Assembly: GCA_027946555.1 (NCBI GenBank)
Contig: JAPEVC010000398.1
Location: 1-18,008, forward strand
DNA length: 18,008 nt
Source: Gnomoniopsis sp. IMI 355080
Taxonomy: Eukaryota > Ascomycota > Sordariomycetes > Diaporthales > Gnomoniaceae
Direction of reading: 5' to 3'
Each line of letters starts with the position of its first letter. Positions within the stretch are counted from its first letter, which is position 1. The position numbers and the translations under genes were made by a program. The notes under the pieces were generated by a model that was not told the origin of the DNA, did not search any database, and saw nothing but the letters and a program-made list of their open reading frames with translations. This document shows positions 1-8,400 of this stretch, in pieces.

Positions 1-482
1 TAACTAGCCATCGTTCTATTCTTTGGTCACCCACCCCCCTTCATTGCTTCACCACCGCTTCCCCTCCCACCCATGGATCTTTGATAGTACTACCTTTTGT
101 CTTCTCCCTCGCTCCGGCTTGATTCGCCTCCTCCACAGCGCTCATTGCTGCTCAAATCGACTCTAACCTCATCAATCAGCCGTTCCCGCTCTCTTCACCG
201 TCAAAGAAAACGCCGTGGCGTTCAACCGACCTGGATATTGCAGTCCCAGCCACTGCATATTAGAAGTCTCGGGAAACCGATCATTTCCCTTATCCAGTGT
301 TCCCTTGTTCGTGGGACACAAGCGTCCTCGTTGACAAGACCGCATTTGCTGGCGCACGCACAACCTTACCCGTTGGGACAGCGCTTCTCTTTAAAGGAAC
401 TCCCTCCCGTCTCCCTTGTCGTCCACGCGAAACACTCTTCATTCCTGCTTCACATGCCCGTCGCGCCACAACTGCAGACACG
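1..482 (+). promoter_or_regulatory. Upstream region and probable 5' leader of the gene at 483
   Basis: No gene is recognised here. About 35-75 is C/T-rich, typical of filamentous-fungal core promoters. Only two ATG codons precede the start at 483. One, at 73, opens a three-codon ORF (ATG GAT CTT TGA). The other, at 454, opens a 10-residue ORF described separately. The main reading frame is open upstream of 483 but has no ATG there, only a GTG at 297, which supports 483 as the start. The transcription start cannot be fixed from sequence, so how much of this is leader is inferred. Confidence 0.5.
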
Positions 483-486
483 ATGA
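454..486 (+). promoter_or_regulatory. Upstream ORF whose stop overlaps the main start (ATGA)
   Basis: An ATG at 454 opens a 10-codon frame (MPVAPQLQTR). Its TGA at 484-486 overlaps the main ATG at 483-485 as ATGA. Ribosomes initiating at 454 would terminate on top of the main start, a geometry that usually lowers translation of the main frame or makes it depend on leaky scanning or reinitiation. That the ORF lies in the transcript is inferred from its closeness (29 bp) to the main ATG. Confidence 0.45.
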
Positions 487-2366
487 GCAGGCATCAGGAA
501 TTTGCGACCATGCCACGACATGGTCGCTTTGGCGCGCAAAGAACGCCAGAACCATTTCTAGATGGCGAATGCCAGCAGCCGCCTGTCACACCACGACCGC
601 GCTTTAAGCTGAAGCGACGACACGTTTCTGAACATCTTGCCGCGCCTACCCAACAGTTTCTAGCTTCTGTCGCCGCCGCCGACGTACCAATGCCGAGCAT
701 CGAGGAACCAGCGATTGCCGATTTCGACTCGAATTCGCTGCCGCCTTGGAGCGACTATGAGCGCATGGAAGACGAACATGAGAACAATGAAGTGCAACAT
801 CCGTTTGGCCGCAAGAGACTAGATACCCCACCGAGAACGCCTGCACCCGAAGACCCTCCATCTCTCACCCCTTCCAGATACCCAAATTGGAACATAGACT
901 GGATGAGCGACTGCGAATCCAGTCCAGAACCGGAATCTCGCCCTTCCACCTCACGATCAAAACGCACGAGCAGGTCTTCGTTTAGTCAGTTGTCCTTCTG
1001 CTTCTCAGACGAAGACATACATTTCAGCCCAGAGATAACAGCGCCCGAGAAGAATTTCGACTTCAATTTGTTCAAGACTCAACACGGAGAGCCCCAACCA
1101 CAAAGCAGCATGAGTAGGATATCGAGGAAGGCTCCCTGGACCAAGGCGATGTGCGCGCATCTGTGGGCGACCTACAACATGTATCTGTCGGATCCTCGTG
1201 TCACACCATTTCAGATCGGAAAGAGTGGTCTTCCGCCAGAGGGTGTTTGCAAAAGAGTCGCGCGAGAGGCTGCACGGAGTTGGAAGGGTTCGAGAGCTGT
1301 CGCGAGGTCCACCAGTGTGTCCGATACGAAGAGTGGTAGCTCTACTCCCACGGCGGAATCCTCTGGAGCTTTCATGCAATGGCCTCATACTGGCGCGGCC
1401 ACCCGGGCACAACTCAGGGTCCTGTGCAAGCAGAAAGCCCGAGGTCCTGACGCAGGCAAATTGCGATTCGCTTACTTTTCCCGAAGCCCGACTCCATTCA
1501 CAAATACCACGGCCCGATGGGTCCGCAGATCCACCCCCGGCGCAACGGCTCCACCTTTTGAGACCCACGACATGTCCACATCTCTGGCGATCAGTACTTC
1601 CGAGGCAATGAACCCTGAGGGTCCCTTGGCACGCTTGACCAATTCTGCACCAGAATCACCAGCTCTTCCAACTCCCACAACCCTTGACCATTGTCCACAA
1701 GCTACTGTGCACACTGAGCCATCATCTGAGGAGCGCCGACGACTTGGCTCTCCGATTAGTGCAAAGAGCTATGGGCCCAGCTCATCAGCCTCGTTGACAG
1801 ATGCTTTCGGCCTTCCAGCTGGTGCCGGTGAGCGACAGATACGTACCGTTGGACCTCGGAGAAGACTTCAGTCCCCTGTACGACTCAGCCGAACATCAAC
1901 CCATAAAAGAAAGACGGGCCAAGCGCACGAGGCTCGCAAGCGACCCAGTCTATCGACCGACATTTGGCTCGACCCTATATCAGCCAGGAACAGTGAGCAT
2001 TGCGCCGCTCACAAAAAGAGCTTCAGTTTGGACTACGGAGAGGACAACTTCTTTGCTTCTCGATCTCAACCGCAACTTTTCGTCGACACCAACCAAGAGA
2101 CCAATCACCAACAGCCTGCTGGCCCCACGGCATTACCACAACGACTCGGGTCGCCATTCTCAGGCTCTGCCTCCAGCTTCAGTGTTCCAAATAGGTTTAG
2201 CCAGCCAATTGACTTCGAGTCCTCGGTATTCGGAAGGCGCTTCTCGACAATACACCCAGCGCTTAGCTCACGCCCCAATGAGCCGGCTAGCATCAACCTC
2301 GCCTCGAAGCTTGCCTATATTGACTCGCGGTTGAAAGACTTCAATAGCCCTAGTGGCTGTCGGTGA
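483..2366 (+). CDS. Ser/Pro-rich fungal protein of unknown function, 627 aa
   Basis: This is a single-exon frame from ATG 483 (A at -3) to TGA 2364-2366. It is the first ATG of a frame that stays open upstream. Most of the protein is low-complexity Ser/Pro/Arg sequence and probably disordered. One folded-looking block at about residues 214-275 begins APWTKAMCAHLWATYNMYLS, continues with DPRVTPF and LPPEGVCKRVAREA and ends RSWKG. A second, at about 298-352, contains WPHTGAATRAQLRVL and RSPTPF. A basic segment near residues 38-48 (PRPRFKLKRR) and another near 472-490 (HKRKTGQAHEARKR) look like nuclear localisation signals. An acidic patch (YERMEDEHE) lies near residue 95. I associate the WT...HLW...DP..TPF...PP.GVC.RVAREA pattern with conserved fungal proteins of unassigned function; a nuclear or DNA-related role is only inferred from the basic segments. 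A 177-residue frame overlapping at 1801-2334 is a by-product of composition. Confidence 0.85.
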   Translation: MSRHQEFATMPRHGRFGAQRTPEPFLDGECQQPPVTPRPRFKLKRRHVSEHLAAPTQQFLASVAAADVPMPSIEEPAIADFDSNSLPPWSDYERMEDEHENNEVQHPFGRKRLDTPPRTPAPEDPPSLTPSRYPNWNIDWMSDCESSPEPESRPSTSRSKRTSRSSFSQLSFCFSDEDIHFSPEITAPEKNFDFNLFKTQHGEPQPQSSMSRISRKAPWTKAMCAHLWATYNMYLSDPRVTPFQIGKSGLPPEGVCKRVAREAARSWKGSRAVARSTSVSDTKSGSSTPTAESSGAFMQWPHTGAATRAQLRVLCKQKARGPDAGKLRFAYFSRSPTPFTNTTARWVRRSTPGATAPPFETHDMSTSLAISTSEAMNPEGPLARLTNSAPESPALPTPTTLDHCPQATVHTEPSSEERRRLGSPISAKSYGPSSSASLTDAFGLPAGAGERQIRTVGPRRRLQSPVRLSRTSTHKRKTGQAHEARKRPSLSTDIWLDPISARNSEHCAAHKKSFSLDYGEDNFFASRSQPQLFVDTNQETNHQQPAGPTALPQRLGSPFSGSASSFSVPNRFSQPIDFESSVFGRRFSTIHPALSSRPNEPASINLASKLAYIDSRLKDFNSPSGCR

Positions 2367-3536
2367 CCTGACTTGTCAACAATGCATCTCAAGGGCTATG
2401 GTTGCATCATCAGGTGATCGCTTCAAACACTCGTTCATTTCATTTGTTATCTACGGTATGACATGACAGCGTATGCTATGATTGCGATTTTAGGCAGCGT
2501 GGTCTATCAACTTGAATCGACAGGCGAATAGGAGTTCGCATACCTACTGGAATTACTCGCGATGCGAGGGGAGATGAATATCAATTGCAACGGCTTATGC
2601 TTTAGATGACGGCGTCTTTGGTTCCACTACGGCAATGGATGCTGTCTGGAAGTGGTACACTTGGGGGTTTCCAATAAATCTTGCTCATTTGGCCAGTACT
2701 GCTTGACAGGCGTTGGCACTTGGTACTCGGGCTCACCAATGCATGCCCGAACATTTTAGACAAGAGATGACGCGACAATGAGACGACGCCGAGTTGATAT
2801 CTCTGTCTATGTACCGCGCCTATCGACACGCTCTTTTGGCCTCTACTCTACTTTCTCAGCTTTTTCGTCACGACTACGCCGTAACTGATGAGATGAATCT
2901 GCATGAAAGCGAACTTAAACGGCTTGGAAATGACCATGACTGATAGAGGGTGGACCAGGAGTCTGGATATGAGAAGCGAAAAAAGATATCTCAAGGGTTC
3001 CCTTTACAATATCCGTATACTATATATGGCGCATTGAGACCACAGGCTCAACAGCACGTACGGAACAGGTTTAGGTTGGATAGGCGTCAACTTGTTCAGG
3101 ACGGATATGAACGATCTCACTCGTCAGTGAGCAGATATGAATACAACGAAATTATCCCACCCAAACCGTATGTGCACTTCAGCCTAGAACTTGTCACTCT
3201 AGATCACTAGTCTTGTCACTTATCACAAACGTGGGAAGCCAATGAAATTGCTGGCTTATACGCGGAAGAAGAAAAAAAACCTTCTTTTTCCTCATAATGC
3301 TCCGAACGTGAATAGGACGTTGGAATTGACTTTTCTCGCACAGGCAGGCACACACGACTTACTACATAGTATGTACAAGGAACGGTAGTTAGGTATGCGG
3401 GCCCCCACAATTGGACCCCTGAAGACAGGGATACACGCAGCGGGCAGTAGCTGTCGCCAACGTCGAATCTCGGAATTTCCCAGAGCCAAGCATGAACACG
3501 CTCCTCTCCTCACAATCCACCTGAGCTTGCTTACAC
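2367..3536. other. Intergenic region between the 483 gene and PER1; no gene seen
   Basis: The left part should hold the 3' UTR of the upstream gene and the right part the PER1 promoter. Open frames here (for example 2602-2829 minus and 2950-3210 plus) are short, lack recognisable motifs and have no splice-supported extension. A purine run followed by a pyrimidine run near 3263-3292 can form only a weak, imperfect hairpin. An in-frame ATG at 3395 would extend PER1 by 72 residues but would bury its signal peptide, so it is not taken as the start. A short ORF at 3492-3524 (10 codons plus stop) may lie in the PER1 leader. Confidence 0.6.
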
Positions 3537-3580
3537 CCTCCTCCCATCTCCTCCTCCTCCTCCCTTCCAACCCCTTTTTC
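3537..3580 (+). promoter_or_regulatory. Pyrimidine-rich tract upstream of PER1
   Basis: A nearly pure C/T stretch with repeated CTC units ends about 30 bp before the PER1 start. CT-rich tracts just upstream of transcription starts are a common core-promoter feature in filamentous ascomycetes. The assignment rests on composition and position only. Confidence 0.4.
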
Positions 3581-3599
3581 ACACGCTCGGAAACCATAA

Positions 3600-3614
3600 A
3601 TGACGACAACATGA
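3600..3614 (+). promoter_or_regulatory. Four-codon upstream ORF overlapping the PER1 start (ATGA)
   Basis: ATG 3600 is followed by ACG ACA ACA and TGA at 3612-3614. The TGA overlaps the chosen PER1 ATG at 3611-3613, giving ATGA as in the gene at 483. An alternative PER1 ATG at 3626, in frame and still ahead of the signal peptide, could be reached after termination. Confidence 0.4.
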
Positions 3615-4858
3615 TACCGCTTCGAATGGGCAGGACAAGGTCAAGACCGTACTTCCTCGCCCTCCTTGCGCTGTGTGCTCTGCTGCTATGCGCCGGTCCT
3701 GTCGAGGCGTCTGTGGGGGATCGATTGCCTGAGTTCAAGGAATGCGTCGAGGTTCGCCCACACATATGGTGTTGTTCACGATGGGGAAGGAAAATAAACT
3801 GTTGCTGATTCACTCACACAATTAGGTGTGCAAACAAGAAAATTGCAGCCCAGGCAAGCCGCAGACCCCGATTCGTGAGCGCCCCCGGGCCTTTCCAAGC
3901 CATCCTCACCCTCGCGCCCACAAGTTAGCTAACAACGGACTCTCCTCTCACCAACAAATAGCCTTCCACCACCGTCTCCTCCTCTGGGACTGCCCCTCCG
4001 AATGCGATCACACCTGCCAAAGCATCATCACCGCCGGCCGTCTCGCCGCCCACCAGCCCGTCGTCCAGTTCCACGGCAAATGGCCCTTCACCCGCATCCT
4101 CGGCGTGCAGGAGCCCGTCTCGGTCCTCTTCTCGGCCGCCAACCTCTGGGCGCACGTCGACGGCCTACACAAGGTTCGCGCCTCCATCCCGGCCTCGTAC
4201 ACGCTGCGGCCCTTTTACGTCGCGCTCGCCTACGTGGGCGTCGCCAGCTGGGCGGCCAGCTGCGTATTCCACACGCGTGACTTTCGCTTGACTGAGGAGC
4301 TCGACTACCTCGGCGCGGGGCTCAATGTGCTGTACGGGCTGTACTACACCACCGTGCACCAGTTCCGGCTGGACCGTCCCACGCCGCGGCGGCGGTCTGT
4401 GCTGCGCGCGTGGACGCTGTTGTGTAGTGTCATGTACCTCGCGCACGTTGCCTACTTGAAGCTGTGGCGGTGGGATTATACGTATAATATGGCGGCCAAC
4501 GTGGCGTGCGGGCTTGTCACGAACTTGATGTGGAGTTACTACAGTTGGCGCAAGTATGCCCAGTCCAAGCGGACATGGGCCACGTGGCCTGGTATTGCGG
4601 TCGCGTGGATCATACTGGCTATGAGCCTGGAATTGTTTGATTTCGCGCCTGTCTTGGGTGGAAATGTGGATGCGCATTCATTGTGGCATTTGGGCACGGT
4701 GGGACCGACGGTTCTGTTGTACAAGTGAGTCTCGGGTCCTTTGCTTTTCTTATTCAAGGTTTATGTGCGCGTAAGGAGTTTGCTAACGATGTGACAGTTT
4801 CTTGGTCAAGGATGCGCAGGATGACATGGCTGGGAGCTTTGAGCGTTTCAAGGCATAG
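3611..4858 (+). CDS. PER1: PER1: ER GPI-anchor lipid-remodelling protein (PGAP3 family)
   Basis: The four exons are 3611-3751, 3826-3874, 3962-4724 and 4798-4858, giving 337 aa (yeast Per1 is 357). In yeast Per1 is needed to remove the sn-2 acyl chain from GPI-anchored proteins in the ER, the first step of GPI lipid remodelling. It belongs to the CREST superfamily of putative membrane hydrolases. Residues 1-33 form a signal peptide (basic start, then YFLALLALCALLLCAGPVEA). The lumenal part has the family Cys signatures ECVEVCKQENC (across exon junction 1), WDCPSECDHTC and the block QFHGKWPF. Several membrane segments follow. The CREST residues are all present: S163xxxH167, D178 in TEELDY, and H302xxxH306 in DAHSLWH. 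The protein ends NFLVKDAQDDMAGSFERFKA, without an obvious lysine-based retrieval signal. The start at 3611 keeps the signal peptide near the N-terminus; 3626 is equally possible. The gene is convergent with NUP159, and the product's function is unrelated to it. Confidence 0.93.
3752..3825 (+). other. PER1 intron 1, 74 bp, phase 0
   Basis: Removing it joins ECVE to VCKQENC and rebuilds the family Cys motif. The donor GTTCGC is weak for a fungal intron (usual GTAAGT/GTATGT). The acceptor is TTAG, with CTGAT or CTCAC as possible branch sequences. Retention meets a stop (TGA, 3806-3808) soon after. Confidence 0.85.
3875..3961 (+). other. PER1 intron 2, 87 bp, phase 1, no in-frame stop
   Basis: The donor is GTGAGC, the branch site GCTAAC at 3928-3933 and the acceptor ATAG. 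Splicing gives ...TPIPFHHRLLLWDC, matching the family; retention would insert 29 Pro/His/Arg-rich residues without breaking the frame. Confidence 0.85.
4725..4797 (+). other. PER1 intron 3, 73 bp, phase 2
   Basis: The donor is GTGAGT, the branch site TGCTAAC near 4781 and the acceptor ACAG. Splicing joins LLYK-side codon TAC AA to T TTC to read YNFLVKDAQ. Without it the frame ends at once at TGA 4726-4728, so the intron is required for the C-terminus. Confidence 0.9.
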
Positions 4859-5400
4859 TTGGAATAACTACCCAGCAAATCAACCATTTCCAACCCTATT
4901 TCTGGCAATCAGCAAGCCCTGAAGCTCGGCTTGAAACTCACAGATTAAGTAGAAAACTACAGAAATGAACATAAACGCCTTATGCCAATAGGGACGCGAC
5001 AAAACCATCAAGACATGCCTGACAGCTTTCAAGTGACTGTGCCTTACCTCGTGAATGTGCATTGTAAAGGGTCGCTATTTCACGTCGGACTTTGCGAAGT
5101 GCTTATCGTCTTGTTGACTTATAATAAGTGGCTGGTTTCAATAGCTCGAAGTGATTTTTATGTAATGGCCATTTGATGCTATGCTTGCCCAGCAGGGACG
5201 GATTGCGCCAGAGAGCCCCCTCGGTAATCATTATCATCCTTCCAATTCAACACCAGTATGACGGTCCATGAGCCTTCGACGCCCTTGTCATTAAGCTAGC
5301 TGCTCAATATGGACCATTGGTGTTTTCCATGGCATTTCGTTCCAAAAACCCCTCCCGGTACCATGAAGCTTCCATCTCTTGAATGAACAGGGTAAGCATT
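4859..5400. other. Convergent intergenic region between PER1 and NUP159
   Basis: This 542-bp stretch should hold both 3' UTRs. A/T-rich patches near 4940-4980 and 5118-5130 could help polyadenylation from either side, but no AATAAA hexamer stands out. No credible gene is present; the small frames at 4880-5062 and 4982-5176 carry no motif. Confidence 0.6.
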
Positions 5401-8400
5401 TCATCGCATGTCGCCCATTCTGGATACCTTTGGCCCATTTTCAACCAACTTGACCCTCAGCCGGTCCAGCACCGCCTGCCGCCTTTGCATTTTCTCGCGA
5501 ATAGCATCTTTCTCCTCCAGTGTGTACCCACTAGCCTTCTTCCTGGGCGATGGTTCACCCCGGCTCACACTACCGTTCAACGAACGACGCGGGCTCGGTG
5601 AATGACCCGTAATACTGCCCGTCCTAGTGAGCGAGAGCCTCTTGTTAGAAGGCGGCGTCCTGAACGTCTCCGGCGTGCCCTCCCGACTGGCCGAGGGTGC
5701 GAGGCTGCCTGTCACGCGAAGCTTGCGCATCTGCGACTCGAGAATATCAATCTCGCCACTGCGCTTCTCCGCAGCTGAGGTCATCTTCGCAATGGTGCGC
5801 ATAATGGCATCGACTGTGGGTTGTGCCGACGGCTTTCCGGATACCGACGCGAGTCTTGTCTTTAGCATCGTGAGAGCGCTTTCGGCATCAGCCATTAACT
5901 TGGAAACGCGCGCATAGCCTTGTCGAAGAGCGTTCTGCTGTGCAGCCTGTTCCGTGCTCAAAGGCGTCTGGCGCATAGCATCAACCTGGTCTGGGTCAAG
6001 CACGGCATCAAGTATGCGCTTCAGATCATGCTTCTTAGCACGGAGCTTGGGCAGTTCCCTCACGAGGTCTTGGCATGTATCCCAAGTGTCTTGAACATCT
6101 TGAACACGGGCATCTGCTAATTCCGGCGCGAGCTCGTCATCGAGAATGTGGTTCAAGTCTTCGGCCTCGCATAAAACCCAGTCGTCGGAATCCTCGAGGT
6201 CGTCTTTGGTCTTGTAATCATTCGATTGCCGCTGTTCGTGGCCCGCGATGAAACCCGCTAGCACTCGAGCATTCATACCCAGCGTCACCAGCATTCCGTT
6301 CATATCGCGGTACAGGGCCTCGACTTGAGCAGCTACCGTGGACGCGTGAGCATCTGCGGTAGTGGTGTTGAAGGCAGTGAACTCCCCAACCTCGAGCGTG
6401 GGATCAGGAGGACTCTCAAGTAATGCCTGGACTCGTTCGTACTCCTCATCTTCTAGACTCTGCTCTTCCTTCTCCACTTGTTTCTTCTTCTGCGCTTCTC
6501 TTTGTAGAGCAACGTTGGGATCTTCTCTGGGTGCGATTCGGCTGCTAACGCTCTTACTGTATCCCGAGCTCCGAGGTCGAGGTGGACCGCCAGGGGCACT
6601 TACCGAGCGAGAGCCCTCACCTGGCAACATTCTCGGTGGCAGAGCAGTCCGGATCGGACTCGGCGAGCGTGGGCTAGTAAGCGCTGGCTTGGGAAGAACC
6701 GGTGCCTGTCCACCAAAGACCGAGGATTTAGAAGGTTGCGCAGCCTCTGGTCGCGGCACCAACGAGAACGTGCCCCCTCCGAAGCCTCCAAAGGAGCTCT
6801 GAGGAGTTTGACCTGGAGTATGGCTTGCACCGACTGAGCTGGGACTCAGGTCCTTGGCAACATCCACACCACTTCCTTCACTTCCACCCTCGGGCTCTTC
6901 TTCGTCAGATTCACCTTCACCCTCGTCCCCGCCCTCATCCTCATCCTCATCCTCATCGTCTTCGTTATCGTCACTATCGGGTGCCTCAGACAAGTCGTCG
7001 TCGAAACTCTCGGGCACGGAGGGAGCCGCGGGTGGGTTGAAAAGAGATGATTGCGTGTCGGTCTTTGGCTTGGTGAAGTCAGGGGGCAAGGGTGCCTCCT
7101 CCGGAATTGGTGAATCTTCTTTAGGTAGCGAAGGTGGTGCCGTCCCGACTTCTGACTTTTTACTCTTTGAAGCAACAAAGTCGGGTGGTAAGGGAGCATC
7201 TTCGACCGGTTCGCTGGGTTTCTTAAGGTCTTCTGTGGTTTTAGTGGAAGCTATAGAAGACGAAGAAGATTCTCCGAATGGGTAAGCGGCCTTACTCGTT
7301 GCGTCCGGTGGTAATGGAGGGTCCGCCGCGGCATCTGCAGCAGCAGGCTTGAATGGATTAGGTTTATCACCGCCGCCACCAAACATTGATCCAAACGGAC
7401 TTGGACTGGGTTTCGGCTTGTTGTCGGACGGAGCAAAAGGGTTAGCCTTTGGTGACTGAGATTGACCAATCGTATTGGCGGTGGCCGTTTTGTCGAATGG
7501 ATTGAACTTGGGTGGAGCAGGGGTGGAAGTAGGCGTTGTAGATCCCTGAGGCGGATCGAAGATGGATTTGGGCTTCTCCTGCTCGATGGGCGTCTCCGCG
7601 TCCATATTCTCGTCTTTTGCCTCGGTTGTCTCAGCTGGCTTCGAACCGGCATCGTCCAAAGACAAACCAAAACCTCCAAGACTGAGACCGCCCTTGCCAC
7701 TTGGCTTCTCGTTGTCGTTGGCAGTGGTTGGGTCCTGCTTGAACGTGGTTCCGAGAACGAAAGGTGAGCTGCCGAACGTCGTGTCTTTCTTAGTCGCGCC
7801 GCCAAATACAGAGCCAGTGTTTGAAGCATTTGGTTGTGAGCCAAACGCCCCGGACCCAGGTGTTCCAAAGGCACTTGCACTGCCACCACCAAAGGGGCTC
7901 TGCCCACTTGTCGCTCCTCCAAAAGGACTAGGCGAGGCTGGCTTCGAAAAGACGCTGCCTCCACTCTTGTTGCCAGCCAAACCAGCAAATCCGCTCTGTC
8001 CCGCAAGCCCTGCAAACCCACTTCCTGTGGTCGACCCGCCGGTGGCTGCGCCGCTCCCGAACACCTTGCCACCCGTGGAACTTCCGGCGACAGGAGCGGC
8101 GGAGCTGGAAAATCCGTGAGAGCCGAAGGCTGGTGCTGCACCGGTCGAGCCTGTGGCCCAAGGCGAGGCCTTATTTCCGAGTCCACCAGATTGACCAAAT
8201 GCCGGAGCAGGAGGCTTTGCTCCTCCAAGAGCTGAAGGGGCCCCAAAGGCTGGTGTACCGAATGCCGATCCTGTTGCTGCCGTGGAGCTTCCTCCAAAGG
8301 GATTTGACTGAGCCGGCGCGGGTTTGTTGAAGGCTGATGAGCCAAATGAAGATGCTTTAGGCTGTGACCCGAAAGCTGGAGTTGGCAATGAAGATTTGGT

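Noticed and set aside
1801..2334. 177-codon plus frame overlapping the end of the gene at 483
   Set aside because: Considered as evidence of a frameshift or overlapping gene, but the main frame continues open with similar Ser/Pro composition to its own stop, and the alternative frame has no ATG context or motif.
3263..3292. Hairpin from GGAAGAAG and CTTCTTTTTCC
   Set aside because: The arms pair only imperfectly and are low-complexity purine/pyrimidine runs; no neighbouring gene end fits a terminator role.
3395..3610. In-frame ATG at 3395 as the PER1 start
   Set aside because: It would add 72 residues before the signal peptide, including translation of the pyrimidine tract, which is inconsistent with an ER-targeted protein.
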